Source: Voacanga thouarsii (Eukaryota; Streptophyta; Magnoliopsida; Gentianales; Apocynaceae). Taken from it: a DNA stretch of 64,000 nt. The notes under the pieces are model-generated. The model worked only from the letters and a program-made list of their open reading frames with translations, was not told the origin of the DNA and searched no databases. Positions within the stretch are counted from its first letter, which is position 1. Each line of letters starts with the position of its first letter. The DNA lies in assembly GCA_026120185.1 (NCBI GenBank), contig JANUWF010001218.1, forward strand, positions 3,162,001-3,226,000, given 5' to 3'. Of this stretch, positions 24,534 through 37,523 are shown in pieces. The position numbers were made by a program, and so were the translations under genes.

Positions 24534-27500
24534 TTTTAACCCATTTTGGCATTTTACCCCTCACCCTCAATTTGGCAAAAGGCTGCCGTGTTTACAAGTT
24601 CAATTTGGTCAAAACTTAGGGAAATCAAGAATATCATCAGCCTTTCTGCAAATAAACTTATGTGATTCACAGAGTATGCCCAGTTTGACTCCAGACTTTG
24701 CTTTGCCAGTTCAAGAACCAACCAAATAATTTTCAAGATTCACTGTTGGATTGAAAGGTGAAGCAGGCAAAGGATAATTGCCCAAGTAGTAGTCCCCCAG
24801 GGGTTAACCATCACTTTACTCAAAGGCAGACCAAACTGCAATCACCTTTTACTTTCACTAAGAAAAAGTCATGATCCATATGCTTCTCATACCCTTTTCT
24901 TTTCTTCTTTATGTATGTTAGTATAATCCCTCCACGCTATTCGAATCTGCATACGTTTTGAACTTGCACTGGTGGGAAAAAGGTTGGGGACCATGGTTCA
25001 TTGCTGCTTTATCCCATCTCCTTCACTCTCCAAAGGAAGCATCCTACCTCCTTAGGTCCTAGCCGTGGAGTGCCTGCTCCGGGTTCAAACCTATTCCGTG
25101 CCTAAGCAAATTGCTTCCCATGCCACACTGCTCAAATAAACAGGCCCATATGAATCTTGAGGAATTCTGAAGCCAAATTTGAGGTGGTTAAATTTTGATT
25201 CCTTCAGGTTTCTTGGATATTAGAATGGTTTAATTTTCAAATGTACCTGCAACTTGGCCTACTTTGAAGGATTCATCTTCTCTATGCCTTTCAAATCCAC
25301 TAATCTTGATACGTAAGGCTAAAATTTTACCTTTTATGAGCTTCAATTAGGGATGGTAACGATACATTTTTTCTTTTTTCCAACAAATCATTTGTGATTA
25401 ATCTTAATCAGGAGCCTAGAAAGACTGAGGAATGGAAAACGGAATGCTTGTTAAAAAACTTCTTTCAACTCTTTCATACTTTCAAGAAAAAGGAAACGAA
25501 AAAATTATTGAACCAAGGCTTTGGCTTGTTTCTGCCCTTAGAGCAGTGTCCTGGTGGGATCACCTAGCAATGTCTATGAAGGGAGAAACTTCTTAGAATA
25601 AGAGCAAACTCCGCCTGAATTTGGGGCTGTTTTTGCCATTAAAAATTTGGATAAGCTAACTTCTGTTTTCTTCATCAAGGTCACCGCAAATAGCAATTTT
25701 AATATTGTGATCAACTCAGTAGGCCTTGAACATGTGCCGCACATTAAGCATCTTGATTACTATTCTAATAATTGGATGCCAGCCATGTTTTCTGTCACTA
25801 CTTGATAAGATGGACAATAACTACATAGATTTAGCAAGTAGATTTCTTGACAAACATTGTTTGTTTGTTTCCTAGTATCTTTGTACTTTAAAGAGTTATG
25901 GGTCCTGTGACCAAATTCTTCCCACTTTTGATGGAGTTAAATCATGATATGTTGATGAAGACTATTTAAGCTAATTAGTGCAGCTTTGGTTGTGTAATGT
26001 GACAGCCTCAAATTGGATCTTTTGTTAATAGCCAAAGATACTCATCTGGTGATGATGGGTTGAAAAGCAATCAAAAGATTGACTACACCAACATCATATC
26101 TGGTTTTCTCTCGTGCAACTCAATCTACTGATATTAAAGAAATGGGTCCATAAAGCCGAGATGAGTTTATTTACACTAAATTGAATTATGTACATATTAG
26201 ATGAGCGAATCTGAACAAAGTTAAACCATATATCACTTACCGATTATCAATTTGCTTCACCTTCAACATCATAAAATCTATGTATGAAGAATCAAATCCT
26301 CTCAAGCGTCAACATCATTGGACCAAGGTGTGCAACTATTATCACCTAAAATTGGAGTCTTTTTCTAAGAAAAATACAACTATTGAGCGGTTCATAATGC
26401 AGGCTGCAATTCTTCTCTTGCTGCTAAATGGTTTTGGGAAAAGAATCATTTGCTAATACTTTAGCTTAGTAATTTCTCCCTTGAGTTGATTGAGATAGTT
26501 GATACTAAAATTATTATACTGAAATTTTGAGTTCAAACATAAATTATGTGCGCATTTTCAGATAACAGTTACAATTCTTTTACTAAAAAAATATATCTAA
26601 AAAAAATGGAGTAAAAACTTGTATTATGACACACTTGTGTACGCGGAGAGTGACAGGAGAAAGTGTGAGTGTTCCTCGTGTCTGCTTTATTTGGTGGTAG
26701 TAGGAATTTTTGGTTATAAAGATGATATATGCACTAAAAAAGCATAGGCTATGAGATGAAGCATCCTAAGCTTTAAAAGGCAATTCTTTAGAAATTCCAA
26801 TGGGAATAGATTCTTCTTTTGCTCTTAGATATATGTAGCTCTTTAGTAATCTGGAAGGCCAAAGAAGGGCTCCCCATTAGAATAGAAGAGATGCCAGTTT
26901 CCACTAAGTTATTGCTACGCTAGGGAGGCTGGTAGGCTAAGAATCTCAATTTAAGTTTCAAACATTTAACTTGAGGAAACAGAAAAAATTAGTTTAATAT
27001 TCTTTTCACAGTATTGGTTCGTTATTCGCTCTTGAATATTCTTGTGTTTTGCTGCTTCCACATTGGAGATATACAATTCGTTTGGTTCAAAAACAAGGAA
27101 GAGGAGAATTGAACCATCAGACATTTATTTAATTTTATCAGGGAACATAAAAAATATATATTTTCATCTTGATTAATTAAGGAAAATTTTTTTTCATTAT
27201 TAATTTACTATTACATTCATTATATTTATTACTTTAATTATTAAAAAGTAAGAAGGAAAAAAAAATCTATCTTTTAATGTTAATTTACATCCTAACTTCT
27301 TAAATCGAAAGGAAAGATTTATTGATATCAAACAAACATAATTTCTCCTCGCAATTTATTTTTATTTTTTGTTCATCTTTGATTAAACTTTTTTCATTTA
27401 TAACCGAATATATTTTTCCTTCTTTAAATATTTTTTCTTTTCACCCTAATTACTGTTGTTGAGCAATCACCACATCAGCAGCAGCCTGAGTCTGAGATAC

Positions 27501-29212
27501 GACAGAAGCTAAGCAGATCATCAACTAAAACTGTCAAAATCCAATACCAAACAAGCAAAAGATTCAGCCAACAAATCTACAAGGTTGGTCACGCAATAAA
27601 ATGGTAATGGTGGAAGAGAGAATTCATCAGAAGCTGAATCTGTAGCAGTACCATAACTGCGTGACATGAAATGAACATCTCTCATGTCGTTATTCAAGCA
27701 AATTACACAACCATTGCTGACAGGAAGTGTACTGAGGTATACTCAATGGACGGGGCCTATCATCATCCTTGGATGCATCTGTATAACGTAGCCCTGGGAA
27801 GATTGCAGATATAGCCATTTTCTCTAGCAGAGTACAAACCTAGGGGGTGGGGTTGAAGTTTCTTGTAGCAGATTGGACAACGGTAGAGAAAAACTCAAAC
27901 AGTTCCACTTGTGACAGAGTTTCTGCCTGGGATTCATAGAGAGCCCAACATGCCTTATATTTCTAAAGCTTTGCCATGCATTTATCACTGAAGCCGGTAA
28001 CTGAACGACTAGCTCTGCCCTAATGGGGAATTACTTTGTTCGAACAGTATACAGGGACACAGGTGGGGCTGGTAGGAAGGGGGGATGCTTCAACTGCTCC
28101 AATTTGGGATATCGTTTACTGTGTGTAATCTTTCTTAGTAGACAGGTCTAGCAAAATATGATCATGTGACTTGATTCACTGTTTCAGGGGAATAGTTCTT
28201 GATCCTATTCAATTCAAACAGAGAAGTAAAACAGAAAGGTGACAATTATTTCCTACTCATTTTGGTAGCACTAGGTGCAAATCTTCATTAGTATTGTGAT
28301 CATTTTGTCCCACCCCATTTGTTTGACTACTTTTTTGGCTCCAAAGGCCCTAAGAGGGAGAAGAGAAAGCTCAAAAAACTCAATTAAATGATTGAATAGA
28401 AATTCCATTAATCAAGTATAGAACATAGAAGAAACCAGTGGGACATGGTGTTTATAACATCATTAATTTGACAGAAGAAGGACTTCCACCCCCCCCCGCC
28501 TCCTCCTCCCCCTCCCTCCCTTTTTTTAATATTTATGTTTTTGAGTATATGGGAGAGGAAAAAATGTAACCAAGTTAACCAACATCTTTCTCTTGGCTCT
28601 AAGAATCCCCCAAGTGGAGTTCTTGCTGGCTAGTTTTGGCATATAGGAGGGTGAAGAGTAGGAAAAACAACAGTAAACCAGCTCTAATGGATGCTTTTTG
28701 CCTTATTTTTTTGGTACTAGGACATTCTTTTATATGGTTGTCCTTGTGTGCGTAGTTTGGATTATGGTTCAAGTCTTGAGAAAAACATATGTTCATCATA
28801 TGGGTAGCTGACAATTTGCCTTGTTAGGTTGCTTGTAGTGGTTGGTGCTATTGATCTTTTCTGCTTTTTGAGAGGTTCATGAAGAATCCCCTCAACCATC
28901 AAGACAAAGCAAATGGCTCCAAAAGATTTCACAATCAAAATTGAAACACAATCTATGTCTGGATATTGTTCTTTCAAATGTTAGTGCAGTCTAGTTGTGG
29001 AGCCAAGAAGAGTGTCATTCTCTACGTACAAATATTTTAACAAACAGATGAAAAAGTTCAAATTCATCATAAACTTACATATTTTGATATATTCTTTCTA
29101 TTCAAATTTAAATATTTATATTTTTATTTTGAGATGTTAAAAAATGAATGTTTATTTTCTTAAAATAAATATTTTTTTTCTAAACTTTTGAAAGTAACTT
29201 TTTATATTTATA
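24534..29212. other. Long spacer with possible decayed gene fragments
   Basis: No intact gene is visible over about 4.7 kb. Around 25550-25670 broken plus-strand frames weakly recall the glycine loop and VAIK region of a receptor-like cytoplasmic kinase (GSPSNVYEG, then GAVFAIKNLD after a stop), too little for a call. A polypyrimidine run with a C-tract lies at 28488-28525. Short minus-strand frames near 28600-28980 resemble no known protein. Confidence 0.4.
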
Positions 29213-30421
29213 TAGGGGTGGCAATCGTGTCACGTTCGGGTTGGCGTGTCGTGTCAACTTGAGATAATTACACTTTATAGGTCAACCCGAACACGACTCG
29301 ATTAATAAACGTGTCATGTCGTGTCAATCTATTTATTTTTGTGTCGTGTTCGTGTTATAAAACGGGTGGACACGACATGACATAAATAGACACAAAAATT
29401 AAATAGATAATTACTAAATTCGTCAACCCGAATACCTACTAAACTCGCCAATCTATGCACCATTTCACAAAAAATTTGAAAAAATCAAATCAAATTATAT
29501 AAAATTAAAAAACTAATAAAATAGTCCGTAAAGTTATAAATAACCAATAAAATAACAAACTATCTTGCTAAATATTTAGAGATCTTAATAAATTCATAAG
29601 ATTTAATCTTAAAAATCTAAACAAATGTAATTTTGCAATAAAATTGGATTATTCAAGAAATTATTTTCTCTAAATATTTAGAATAACAATTTTGTCGTAG
29701 CATGCCAGGAATTTTAAAGAGCAAATGGAGAGTAAAAAACGAGTACGAAAGGAAGGCTTGTCCTTGTAGGGTGTAATTCAAATTGTCTTTGTCCCAATGT
29801 CAAAAAAAGCATAGTATACGAACTGGTCAATGGATATTGAGTGAACCTTACCCTCTGATAAATGCACCACACTAGTTTCTTTTCATTCTATATTCGATTC
29901 GGCATGTAGGCATATTACATACGTTATTTCCTAAAGGTCTAACATTCCCCTTTAGACTTGCGTAAGGTCGTTGCTTACCAACTCGTACTAATATTATTAT
30001 TATAGATACTAAATAATAATTAATTAAGAATGATTCATTTACTATATATCAAGCAAATAACCACATTAATATTATTTATTTTCTTTAAGATGTCTCATAT
30101 AATTAAACAAAATAGACACACAAACAATTTAATTAATTCATATAATAAAATTTAATTCAATTAATTCATGTAAAAAATTAAATTATCTAATTTTATATAG
30201 TAAAATTTGTAGGGTATTGCAAAAAGTATTAAATATAAATATTAAAAAAAGTTAAACGGATTCGTGGGTTGAAACGGGTTAAAACAGGTTGAACCCGTTT
30301 ATGACCTGTACACGTTTAAAGTTAAACGGGTCGACCTGTTTCGACCCAAATCAGCGAAATCCCAACCCTAACCCGCTATAACTGTATCGTGTTCGTGTCG
30401 TGTTCAATATTACCGTCCCTA
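29213..30421. mobile_element. hAT-type non-autonomous element (~1.2 kb)
   Basis: The left end reads TAGGGGTGGCAATCGTGTC. The right end, read on the minus strand, reads TAGGGACGGTAATATTGAAC. Both subterminal regions repeat CGTGT/CACGA motifs in opposite orientation (for example GTGTCGTGTTCGTGT). TAGGG ends and such subterminal repeats are typical of hAT MITEs. An 8-bp duplication is no longer exact, which suggests age. No transposase is encoded. Confidence 0.7.
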
Positions 30422-30488
30422 TTATAAACTATAAACTCTATTATTTATATATCGCACCTCTAATCTAATAATTAATAAGAATAAAGTG

Positions 30489-30523
<35 letters not shown>

Positions 30524-31881
30524 TTTAAAAATTCAAATCTAAACAAAGAGAGTGATACATAAAATACCTACTTAAAATTAGAAAATTATATTTGAAATCA
30601 AGCTAAATTTTCTTCCGTTTGTTGAGTGATATAGCATAATTCAATTCCAAAATCTAAAAGCAATATTCTACTAAGTGCTAGCATAGAAAAACCATTATTG
30701 TGTTTCATATCCAACGAGGGGCATCTCACGTAGAATTGTACAATAGATAAGCTCTGATTTGTGATCAAATCTCAGCAGCATTATAAGCAATCGACCCAAA
30801 GAATGTTTGAACAAGGTCAACGAAATGATGATGTCCAGAATGCACGTGTATATTCAAGTACAAAACTAGAACCCTTCTACTTCTTACATTATGGTTCCTC
30901 AGGGAGTGACCCTACACTTGGAAAATTTGGTCCTAAACAAACTTCTCTTGAAGTCACTGTCTTGTTAGAGTTAGAAATGCCAGGAACCTCTATGCATTTA
31001 CAATCACATGAAGCTACGAGTGCTTGAACTTCTCATGAACATTTTGTGTTTTTTCTACACTTGAGCTTGAGTTATTTGAGTTTGAATTTGTTTCGAACTC
31101 ATGTTTAACTTAAAATGCTAAGTAAATCACCCATGAGTTTGCACTCAAGATATAAAATAATCTAATTTAAGTGAAAATTTGAATTTTTTATTTATCTTTT
31201 GAGCTGAATTTGAATTTAAATTTTAATATCAATTAACGTTTAATGAGTTTAATTTCAAAGAAAATTTAATTAATTTTGATTTAAAAATATTAAAGTTTAT
31301 TTAACTTAATTATTCGAACTTTATTGACTATATTATTCTAAAAAATTTTAAATTATTTTAAATTTAATCTCATTCTAACCAAAATAAGAACGTCTGTGTC
31401 TGGTTTGATATGATGTTCAAAAATCACCCAAACAAATAAACTATTCTATGCTGATCATATTTTATCTAGTACGCTTAGTGGATGCATTGGGCCACAATCC
31501 AATTCCTATTGGAGCGTGGGGTAGGTGTGGCTGCGTGGGGGTGGGGAAAGGCATCCCCTATAGCAGCTTTTGCTTTTTAAAGTTGTGCTTCCAATGGGTT
31601 AGATTGGTCGGACTGTTTGTTGACTATACATGGTCGAAATTTGTGATTTGTGATGGTCTTTGGGCATCAAAAGAAAGCAAAGTAACAAACCGAACCCATG
31701 TTATTATAAAAGGAAAAGTTGGTGCATAATTCACTCAATAAAGATCTCAGGAGGATTCATTGCCTGTCTCGAGATTCTCACCTTTTGAACGCAATGAGTG
31801 CTTGTATACACACCTCCCCACTGGAGGGAAAAATAAAAAGGAAAAACAAAACATGTTTGTATACATATGGAAAAGTTACTA
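30422..31881. other. Spacer with one unexplained open frame
   Basis: A TA run lies near 30489-30518. An 88-codon plus-strand frame at 30761-31027 has fairly balanced composition but no motif I recognise and no clear promoter, so I do not call it a gene. The rest is AT-rich non-coding sequence. Confidence 0.4.
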
Positions 31882-32165
31882 CTTCTTCCATTTTTATTTA
31901 TACGTTATAATTAATTAATTTTTTAAATTTATATAATCTTATTTATATATTTAAAAATATTCTTAAATTTAATAATTTTTACAATTATTTTTTATTTTAT
32001 TTACTCAATTTTTTCTTTAAAGTTATTATACTTTTTTTAAAAACTATTTAATACAATAATATAGTAATAAAATTAACATTAATGACATTTAAATTTTTTC
32101 AATATAATAGATAAAAAAATATTAATTTTTTTTTAACTGTAACAAATAAATAAAGACGGAGGAAG
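31882..32165. mobile_element. Stowaway-like MITE (284 bp)
   Basis: The left end CTTCTTCCATTTTTATTTAT and the right end read on the minus strand, CTTCCTCCGTCTTTATTTAT, are inverted repeats with a good match over about 26 bases. TA dinucleotides flank both sides (31880-31881 and 32166-32167), as expected for Tc1/mariner-type Stowaway elements whose ends resemble CTCCCTCCGTC. The AT-rich interior is non-coding. Confidence 0.8.
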
Positions 32166-33437
32166 TATTTAGCACTGGAAACTCTACTCTTTACCCATCT
32201 TGCTTCTTGAATATGTAGTACATGGAATGAGAGCCCTGCATTCTAAGTTGTCGCACTTGAGGAATGCAATGACATTTTCACCCATATTGTTTGTAGTTTA
32301 TGAATTGTGTATTACGATTTTAAGAGTTTTTGTATATAAATATATCATTATTAATAATTTATATACAAAATTAGCAATGAAAAATATTATTAATTATATT
32401 ATATATTGTAATATTACGTAAAAATTGATATTTGAACTCGAATATGGCAAGACATGAAACCTTGTCCATCAAAATGAAAAAAAAAAAGAAGAATACTGTG
32501 GTATGAGTGTACTGCTAAAATGGTTCTGGCGAGCTTCTTTTTATCCAAGGTGAAGAAAAAAAAACCAGGAAAGAGAAATAAGAGGTCATCGCGCAAGGCC
32601 TTTTAGTTTCAAATAAGAAGCAGCAGCAAAGCTTCTAGCTGATATGTCCTGTTTGTGTCTAGTTTGCATGTGTAGGCGTGTTCCCTTGAATAAGTCCAAT
32701 GTTTGCAGAAGACTAAAACCAGGGAATGTTGGATTCCCACATGGTTCAATGAAGCTTAGCAAAACTAAGCAATCCCAATACGCATGTACTCTTTCATTTC
32801 TCCAATCGAAGCAAATCCATTTCCAAATCCCAGTCACTCATCTATGTGTACACCCTGTAAAAACTATACTCTCCTTAAGAACTATACATATATACTGTTG
32901 TATGTATATACGGGTATGGCTATGGGACCCACATCGAATAATCAGATTGAGTTTTAAACTATAGCAGCCATTGTAGTGCTTAACAGTTAGCAGTTCATAT
33001 ACTTTTGCATTTTAAATTCTTGCAAAAGTGTGGGGAAAATCTAAAGACTATTGCACTTCTGTTGCTCTTAGCCAATGCATGATTGAGGGAATTTTTCTTT
33101 TCCCAGCACCTTTTGAATTTATCTAGAATGGGTTGAGTTCTAATTTTGCTTTCTTTATATTCTTTTCTTCACTTTGCTAACAAGTTGCTGGCACGTTAGT
33201 TCTCACTTTTACTACCAAAAAACCTCTGTTTTCCTTGTGTCTGACAGAAGTTCTGAATGAGTGCGGTTCTTGTATGGCAAAGCCTAAGGAATTGTACTAT
33301 GATCACATTGAGATGTATGCTTTGGCAGAGAGAGATTCGACTTAGTTGAGGATTCTGTCTGTTGCAGCCAAGAAATCCACAACAGCTTATACCATCACTG
33401 AAAGTTCGAACTTTTGTTTTTTGGGATTCTTGATCCA
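32166..33437 (+). other. Spacer and presumed promoter/leader of the NIK-type kinase
   Basis: No transposon end or gene is evident. The last 250 bases (33190-33437) have the mixed, T-rich composition of a plant 5' leader. No single TATA box stands out, so the transcription start is not assigned. Confidence 0.45.
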
Positions 33438-36400
33438 ATGGAACTGAGGAAAGGAAATGTTGTTTTGTGTTGTCTGGCTCTCTCTGGCTTCTGGGCTTGT
33501 GCAAGTGCTTGGCTTACAGCTGATGGTGTGAATCCCGAAGGTAAGTACCAGTTTTCTCTGAATTTTTAGTGTTATGTTATTCAAGTGCTTTTTGGGAATC
33601 AACGATTCAATCTCTTTGGGCTATTCATCTTTTCCTACTCCAGTTGAGGCTCTGATGCGCATCAAGGAATCTTTGAATGACCCTCATGGTGTCTTAAACT
33701 TGTGGGATAGAAGTGCAGTTGATCCATGCAGCTGGGCTATGGTTTCTTGCTCGCGTGATTATTTTGTCATTTCCCTGTAAGTTTACTAGATTCGATGTTC
33801 TTTGAAAAATACTTCGAAAATTAGAACGAAGTCCTTAACAAGATTGAACTGGTACCTGAAGATTCCTGAAAAAGTTGAATTGGTGTTGCTGCAGACAAAT
33901 TCCAACCCAAAGTTTGTCCGGTGTAATTTCACCAAGCATTGGGAACTTGACTCGCCTCGAGACTCTGTGAGTTTTCCTTGCCTTATTCCAGAAACGATGA
34001 ATGATTTGAGTGGGTGTAGTGATTCCGAGCCTGATGGCTGCTATGCTTTACATTACAGCCTCCTACCGAACAACAACATATCAGGGCCAATACCCTCTGA
34101 GTTAGGAAAGCTAAAAAATATTGAGACGATTGATCTTTCAGATAATCTGCTCACTGGGGAAATTCCTTCTTCTCTAGCTCAAGTGAAAAGCCTCAAATAC
34201 CTGTAAGCACCAGAACCAAGTCATCTTCTCGATCTACTTTCAGATATGCCTAACTTGCTGGTAGAGGAATGGAATGAAATCTAATAAGGTGTTCTTTTTG
34301 CCTTTGCTCGTTAAATTGAATGTAGGAGGCTAAACAATAACAGTCTCACAGGAGCAATTCCATTGTCCTTGGCGAATATGACTCAGCTGACATTCTTGTA
34401 ATCTTCTTGATCCTTTTGCTAATAAACAGCAGATATTTGCCTGATTCCTGTAATAGAATTCGTTTCTAAATGTGTCTGGGTTCTTTCGTGTTCTAGGGAC
34501 TTGTCTTTCAATAATTTAAGTGGTCCTGTCCCAAGGCTTCTAGCTAAGACACTCAAGTAAGTTTCTTTCTTGAATATATGTGTGTTCAGTGTTTAGTGTT
34601 CACTTTGGCTTGGTATCAGAGTAATTATTCTTTTTATCTTCCAATTTGATCAGCATTTTTGGAAATCCTATGATATGTGCGACTGGGAAAGAGCCAGAGT
34701 GCAATGGGACAACACCGATGCCCCTATACTTCTCGTTCAACAATTCTCAGAGTAAGAAATAAAAAACCTTCATAACTAACTTAAGCTTCATGTTTACTTG
34801 TGTTTGGTTTGATCCTAAACAAATTCTTCCTCTGAACTGAAACATTCTGTGCTGGTAAGGTCTTCAGCCTTCAGTGAAACCTAGGAGTCACAAAGTTGCC
34901 TTGGCCTTTGGGACGAGTCTTGGCTGCATCTGTCTGCTGATTGTTGGATTTGGTTTCTTTCTCTGGTGGAGACAAAAGCACAGTCAGCAGATATTCTTCG
35001 ATGTGAATGGTAAGTCGACAACATGATTGAACAATTAGAAGCTCAAAGTAGAGGATTCAATAGAAAGTTTTACTCTTTTCTTTCACTAAAAACATTTCTT
35101 TCATTGCAATTCCAGAACAACACCATGAAGAAGTGTGCCTAGGAAATTTGAGGAGATTCCAATTTAGAGAACTTCAGAGTGCCACAAACGGTTTCAGCAG
35201 CAAGAACATTCTTGGAAAGGGAGGTTTTGGAAACGTCTACAAGGGTTATCTCCAGGATGGATCAATTGTAGCCGTGAAAAGGCTAAAAGATGGTAATGCA
35301 ACTGGGGGAGAAATTCAATTTCAGACTGAAGTTGAGATGATCAGCCTTGCAGTGCACAGGAACCTCCTCCGATTGTATGGCTTTTGCATTACACCAACTG
35401 AGAGGTTGCTGGTGTACCCTTACATGTCTAATGGAAGTGTTGCTTCACGTTTGAAAGGTAAAGTAGGCATCGAGACATGCTATTTTTTCTCATTGGAAGT
35501 TTTAAGATTCTGCTCTTAAGGATTCTTGATTAGATAATTCAGTAGGATCAACTCGGGGTTTTAGTCCACTAGACATGGAAATTTCACCACCTAATTCCAA
35601 TGATTGCGTAAGAAAACTTGTTTCTTTGGGATTACTGACAAAATTTGTTTACCTCATTCAGATTTTCTTTGATTTTGCCTTGACTGGCATTGGCCATTAA
35701 AAACTTCAGCGTTCAACACTCACTAGTTTCTTCACTTGTGCAGCCAAACCACCCTTAGATTGGGGGACAAGGAAAAGAATTGCACTGGGAGCTGCAAGGG
35801 GCTTACTGTATCTGCACGAACAATGTGATCCCAAGATTATTCACAGGGATGTGAAGGCTGCAAACATATTGCTTGATGATGACTGTGAAGCAGTTGTAGG
35901 AGACTTTGGACTGGCAAAACTCTTGGATCATCACGATTCACATGTCACAACAGCTGTTAGGGGCACGGTAGGGCATATTGCTCCAGAGTATCTCTCCACG
36001 GGTCAGTCATCAGAGAAGACCGATGTTTTTGGGTTTGGAATTCTTCTACTAGAACTGATCACTGGTCAGAGAGCTCTGGAATTTGGCAAAGCAGCAAATC
36101 AGAAAGGAGCTATGCTAGACTGGGTAAGCCTGACAAATAATCTTGAAGGGCTTGTTAAAGGTGCTGCTAGGCAATTCATCTAATTAGGTGCACAAATTAT
36201 TGATATACTCTTCTCTATCATTTCAGGTGAAGAAAATTCATCAAGAAAAGAAGCTTGAGATGCTTGTTGACAAGGACCTAAAGAACAACTATGACAGGAT
36301 TGAACTGGAGGAAATGGTACAAGTAGCTTTGTTGTGTACTCAGTATCTTCCAAGTCACAGACCTAAGATGTCTGAAGTGGTTCGGATGCTTGAAGGAGAC

Positions 36401-36547
36401 GGCCTTGCAGAAAAATGGGAAGCTTCTCAGAGGGCAGAGGCAACAAGATGCAGAGCAAATGAATTCTCATCCTCTGAGAGATATTCTGATCTTACAGATG
36501 ACTCTTCATTGCTTGTCCAAGCAATGGAACTCTCAGGGCCGAGGTGA
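33438..36547 (+). CDS. NSP-interacting kinase (NIK)-type LRR receptor kinase
   Basis: Eleven exons with GT-AG junctions join into a 624-residue open frame: 33438-33540, 33644-33776, 33895-33966, 34059-34202, 34326-34397, 34497-34556, 34654-34751, 34860-35009, 35116-35457, 35744-36123 and 36227-36547. Layout: signal peptide (about 1-27); LRR N-terminal cap with [19 protein letters not shown]; about four to five LRRs encoded by the 72- and 144-base exons; one transmembrane segment (about 240-264) followed by WWRQKH; kinase domain with glycine loop GKGGFGNV (311-318), Lys332, HRDVKAAN (425-432) and DFG (445-447). The activation-loop threonines 460, 461 and 466 correspond to Arabidopsis NIK1 Thr468, Thr469 and Thr474. 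The ending [13 protein letters not shown] is typical of NIK1-3. NIKs are plasma-membrane kinases of the SERK-related LRR-II group, known for binding a geminivirus nuclear shuttle protein and for antiviral translational suppression. Which paralog this is cannot be decided. It looks functional. Confidence 0.95.
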
Positions 36548-37523
36548 TATAATTGTCAAACAGGCAAAATAGTTTGAACAACACGAAATTCATAAATCTG
36601 CAAAACAAAATTGAAGCAAGATCTTTTGAAACAAATGTGTATATTTCTACGAAAGCTCCAAAAGTTGTGTTATCATCTTGTACACTCACTGTATAGTGTT
36701 ACCTGAGAAACTGACGTTTAAAGGGGAAGATTTTGTATCCTTGTTGCATTTTTCTTTTTTTTGGGAAGAGTGAGGTTTTGGTCTTGGGGTTTTTTTTTTT
36801 TTTTTTTTTAATTTTCTCCTCTCTCCCTTGGATGGGGAAGCGGGGTGGTGGGGGAGCCTAGGGGGCTGGCCATCTGCTGCCAACGTTGTAACAATAATGC
36901 TTTCGCCAATTTTATTGAGTCCAATTTTGCTTCTGATATGATAGAGAGGTAAATTCAATGAAATTTGTTAAGAACCATTTCCAATGAGAATTTTCATTTT
37001 CCGTTAACTTTGCCTGCTCAGAACGTGACATGCTAGCCATGTCTCTCTACCACATCACATCAATATTTCGAACTTTAAAGCCTGGCTACAGAAAGTGTTC
37101 TACTAACCAGTCAGTGAAAATGGAGGTGACTATTCACGCCAGAAATCCAAATTGAGAAGGTAGCGTAGTAGTTGCAAATGCTATTGCATGCATTTCATAC
37201 CATGGAACTTCAGCTCTAAATGTTTCACTTTTCCTCAACTAGGGAACACCCTTTTTGGCCGTTTTCTTCCTTTTCTTGATAGCACCTCAATCAAATATAC
37301 TATCAGCATTATTAGCAGCAACAATAAGCAAAAAAACAGGAGGAAAATGCAGAAGCCGAGGAGAGAGAGGTGTAAAAAATGAGCCAAAAGGGGAATTTAT
37401 ACATGGACTCCAATCTGTAGTTGCCATTGCTCATGAATGTGTATAGCTTCTATACAGCAGAAAATGAGAAGAAGAAAGAGAAATAATGAATGTTTAACAA
37501 TATTTCATACATGGACTGTTGTT
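36548..37523. other. Convergent intergenic region between NIK and F-box genes
   Basis: The 3' ends of the kinase (+) and the F-box gene (-) face each other across about 1 kb. A T-run at 36790-36810 is present. No open frame with a recognisable product is seen, so the space is probably 3' untranslated sequence plus spacer. Confidence 0.6.

Noticed and set aside
25080..25095. GGGTTCAAACC, a possible polymerase III B box
   Set aside because: No A box at the right distance, no cloverleaf and no SINE tail.
25400..25810. Kinase-like traces (GSPSNVYEG and GAVFAIKNLD)
   Set aside because: Similarity to receptor-like cytoplasmic kinases is too short and broken by stops; no HRD or DFG motif follows.
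28466..28482. TGACAGAAGA, the start of the miR156 sequence
   Set aside because: The match stops after ten bases and no hairpin partner is nearby.
28599..28977. Two overlapping 71-codon minus-strand frames, one ending with a signal-peptide-like hydrophobic stretch
   Set aside because: The hydrophobic part is at the C-terminus, the frames overlap each other and there is no known small-peptide motif.
30761..31027. 88-codon plus-strand frame of balanced composition
   Set aside because: No motif, no recognisable homolog and no regulatory context; kept only as a remark in the spacer entry.
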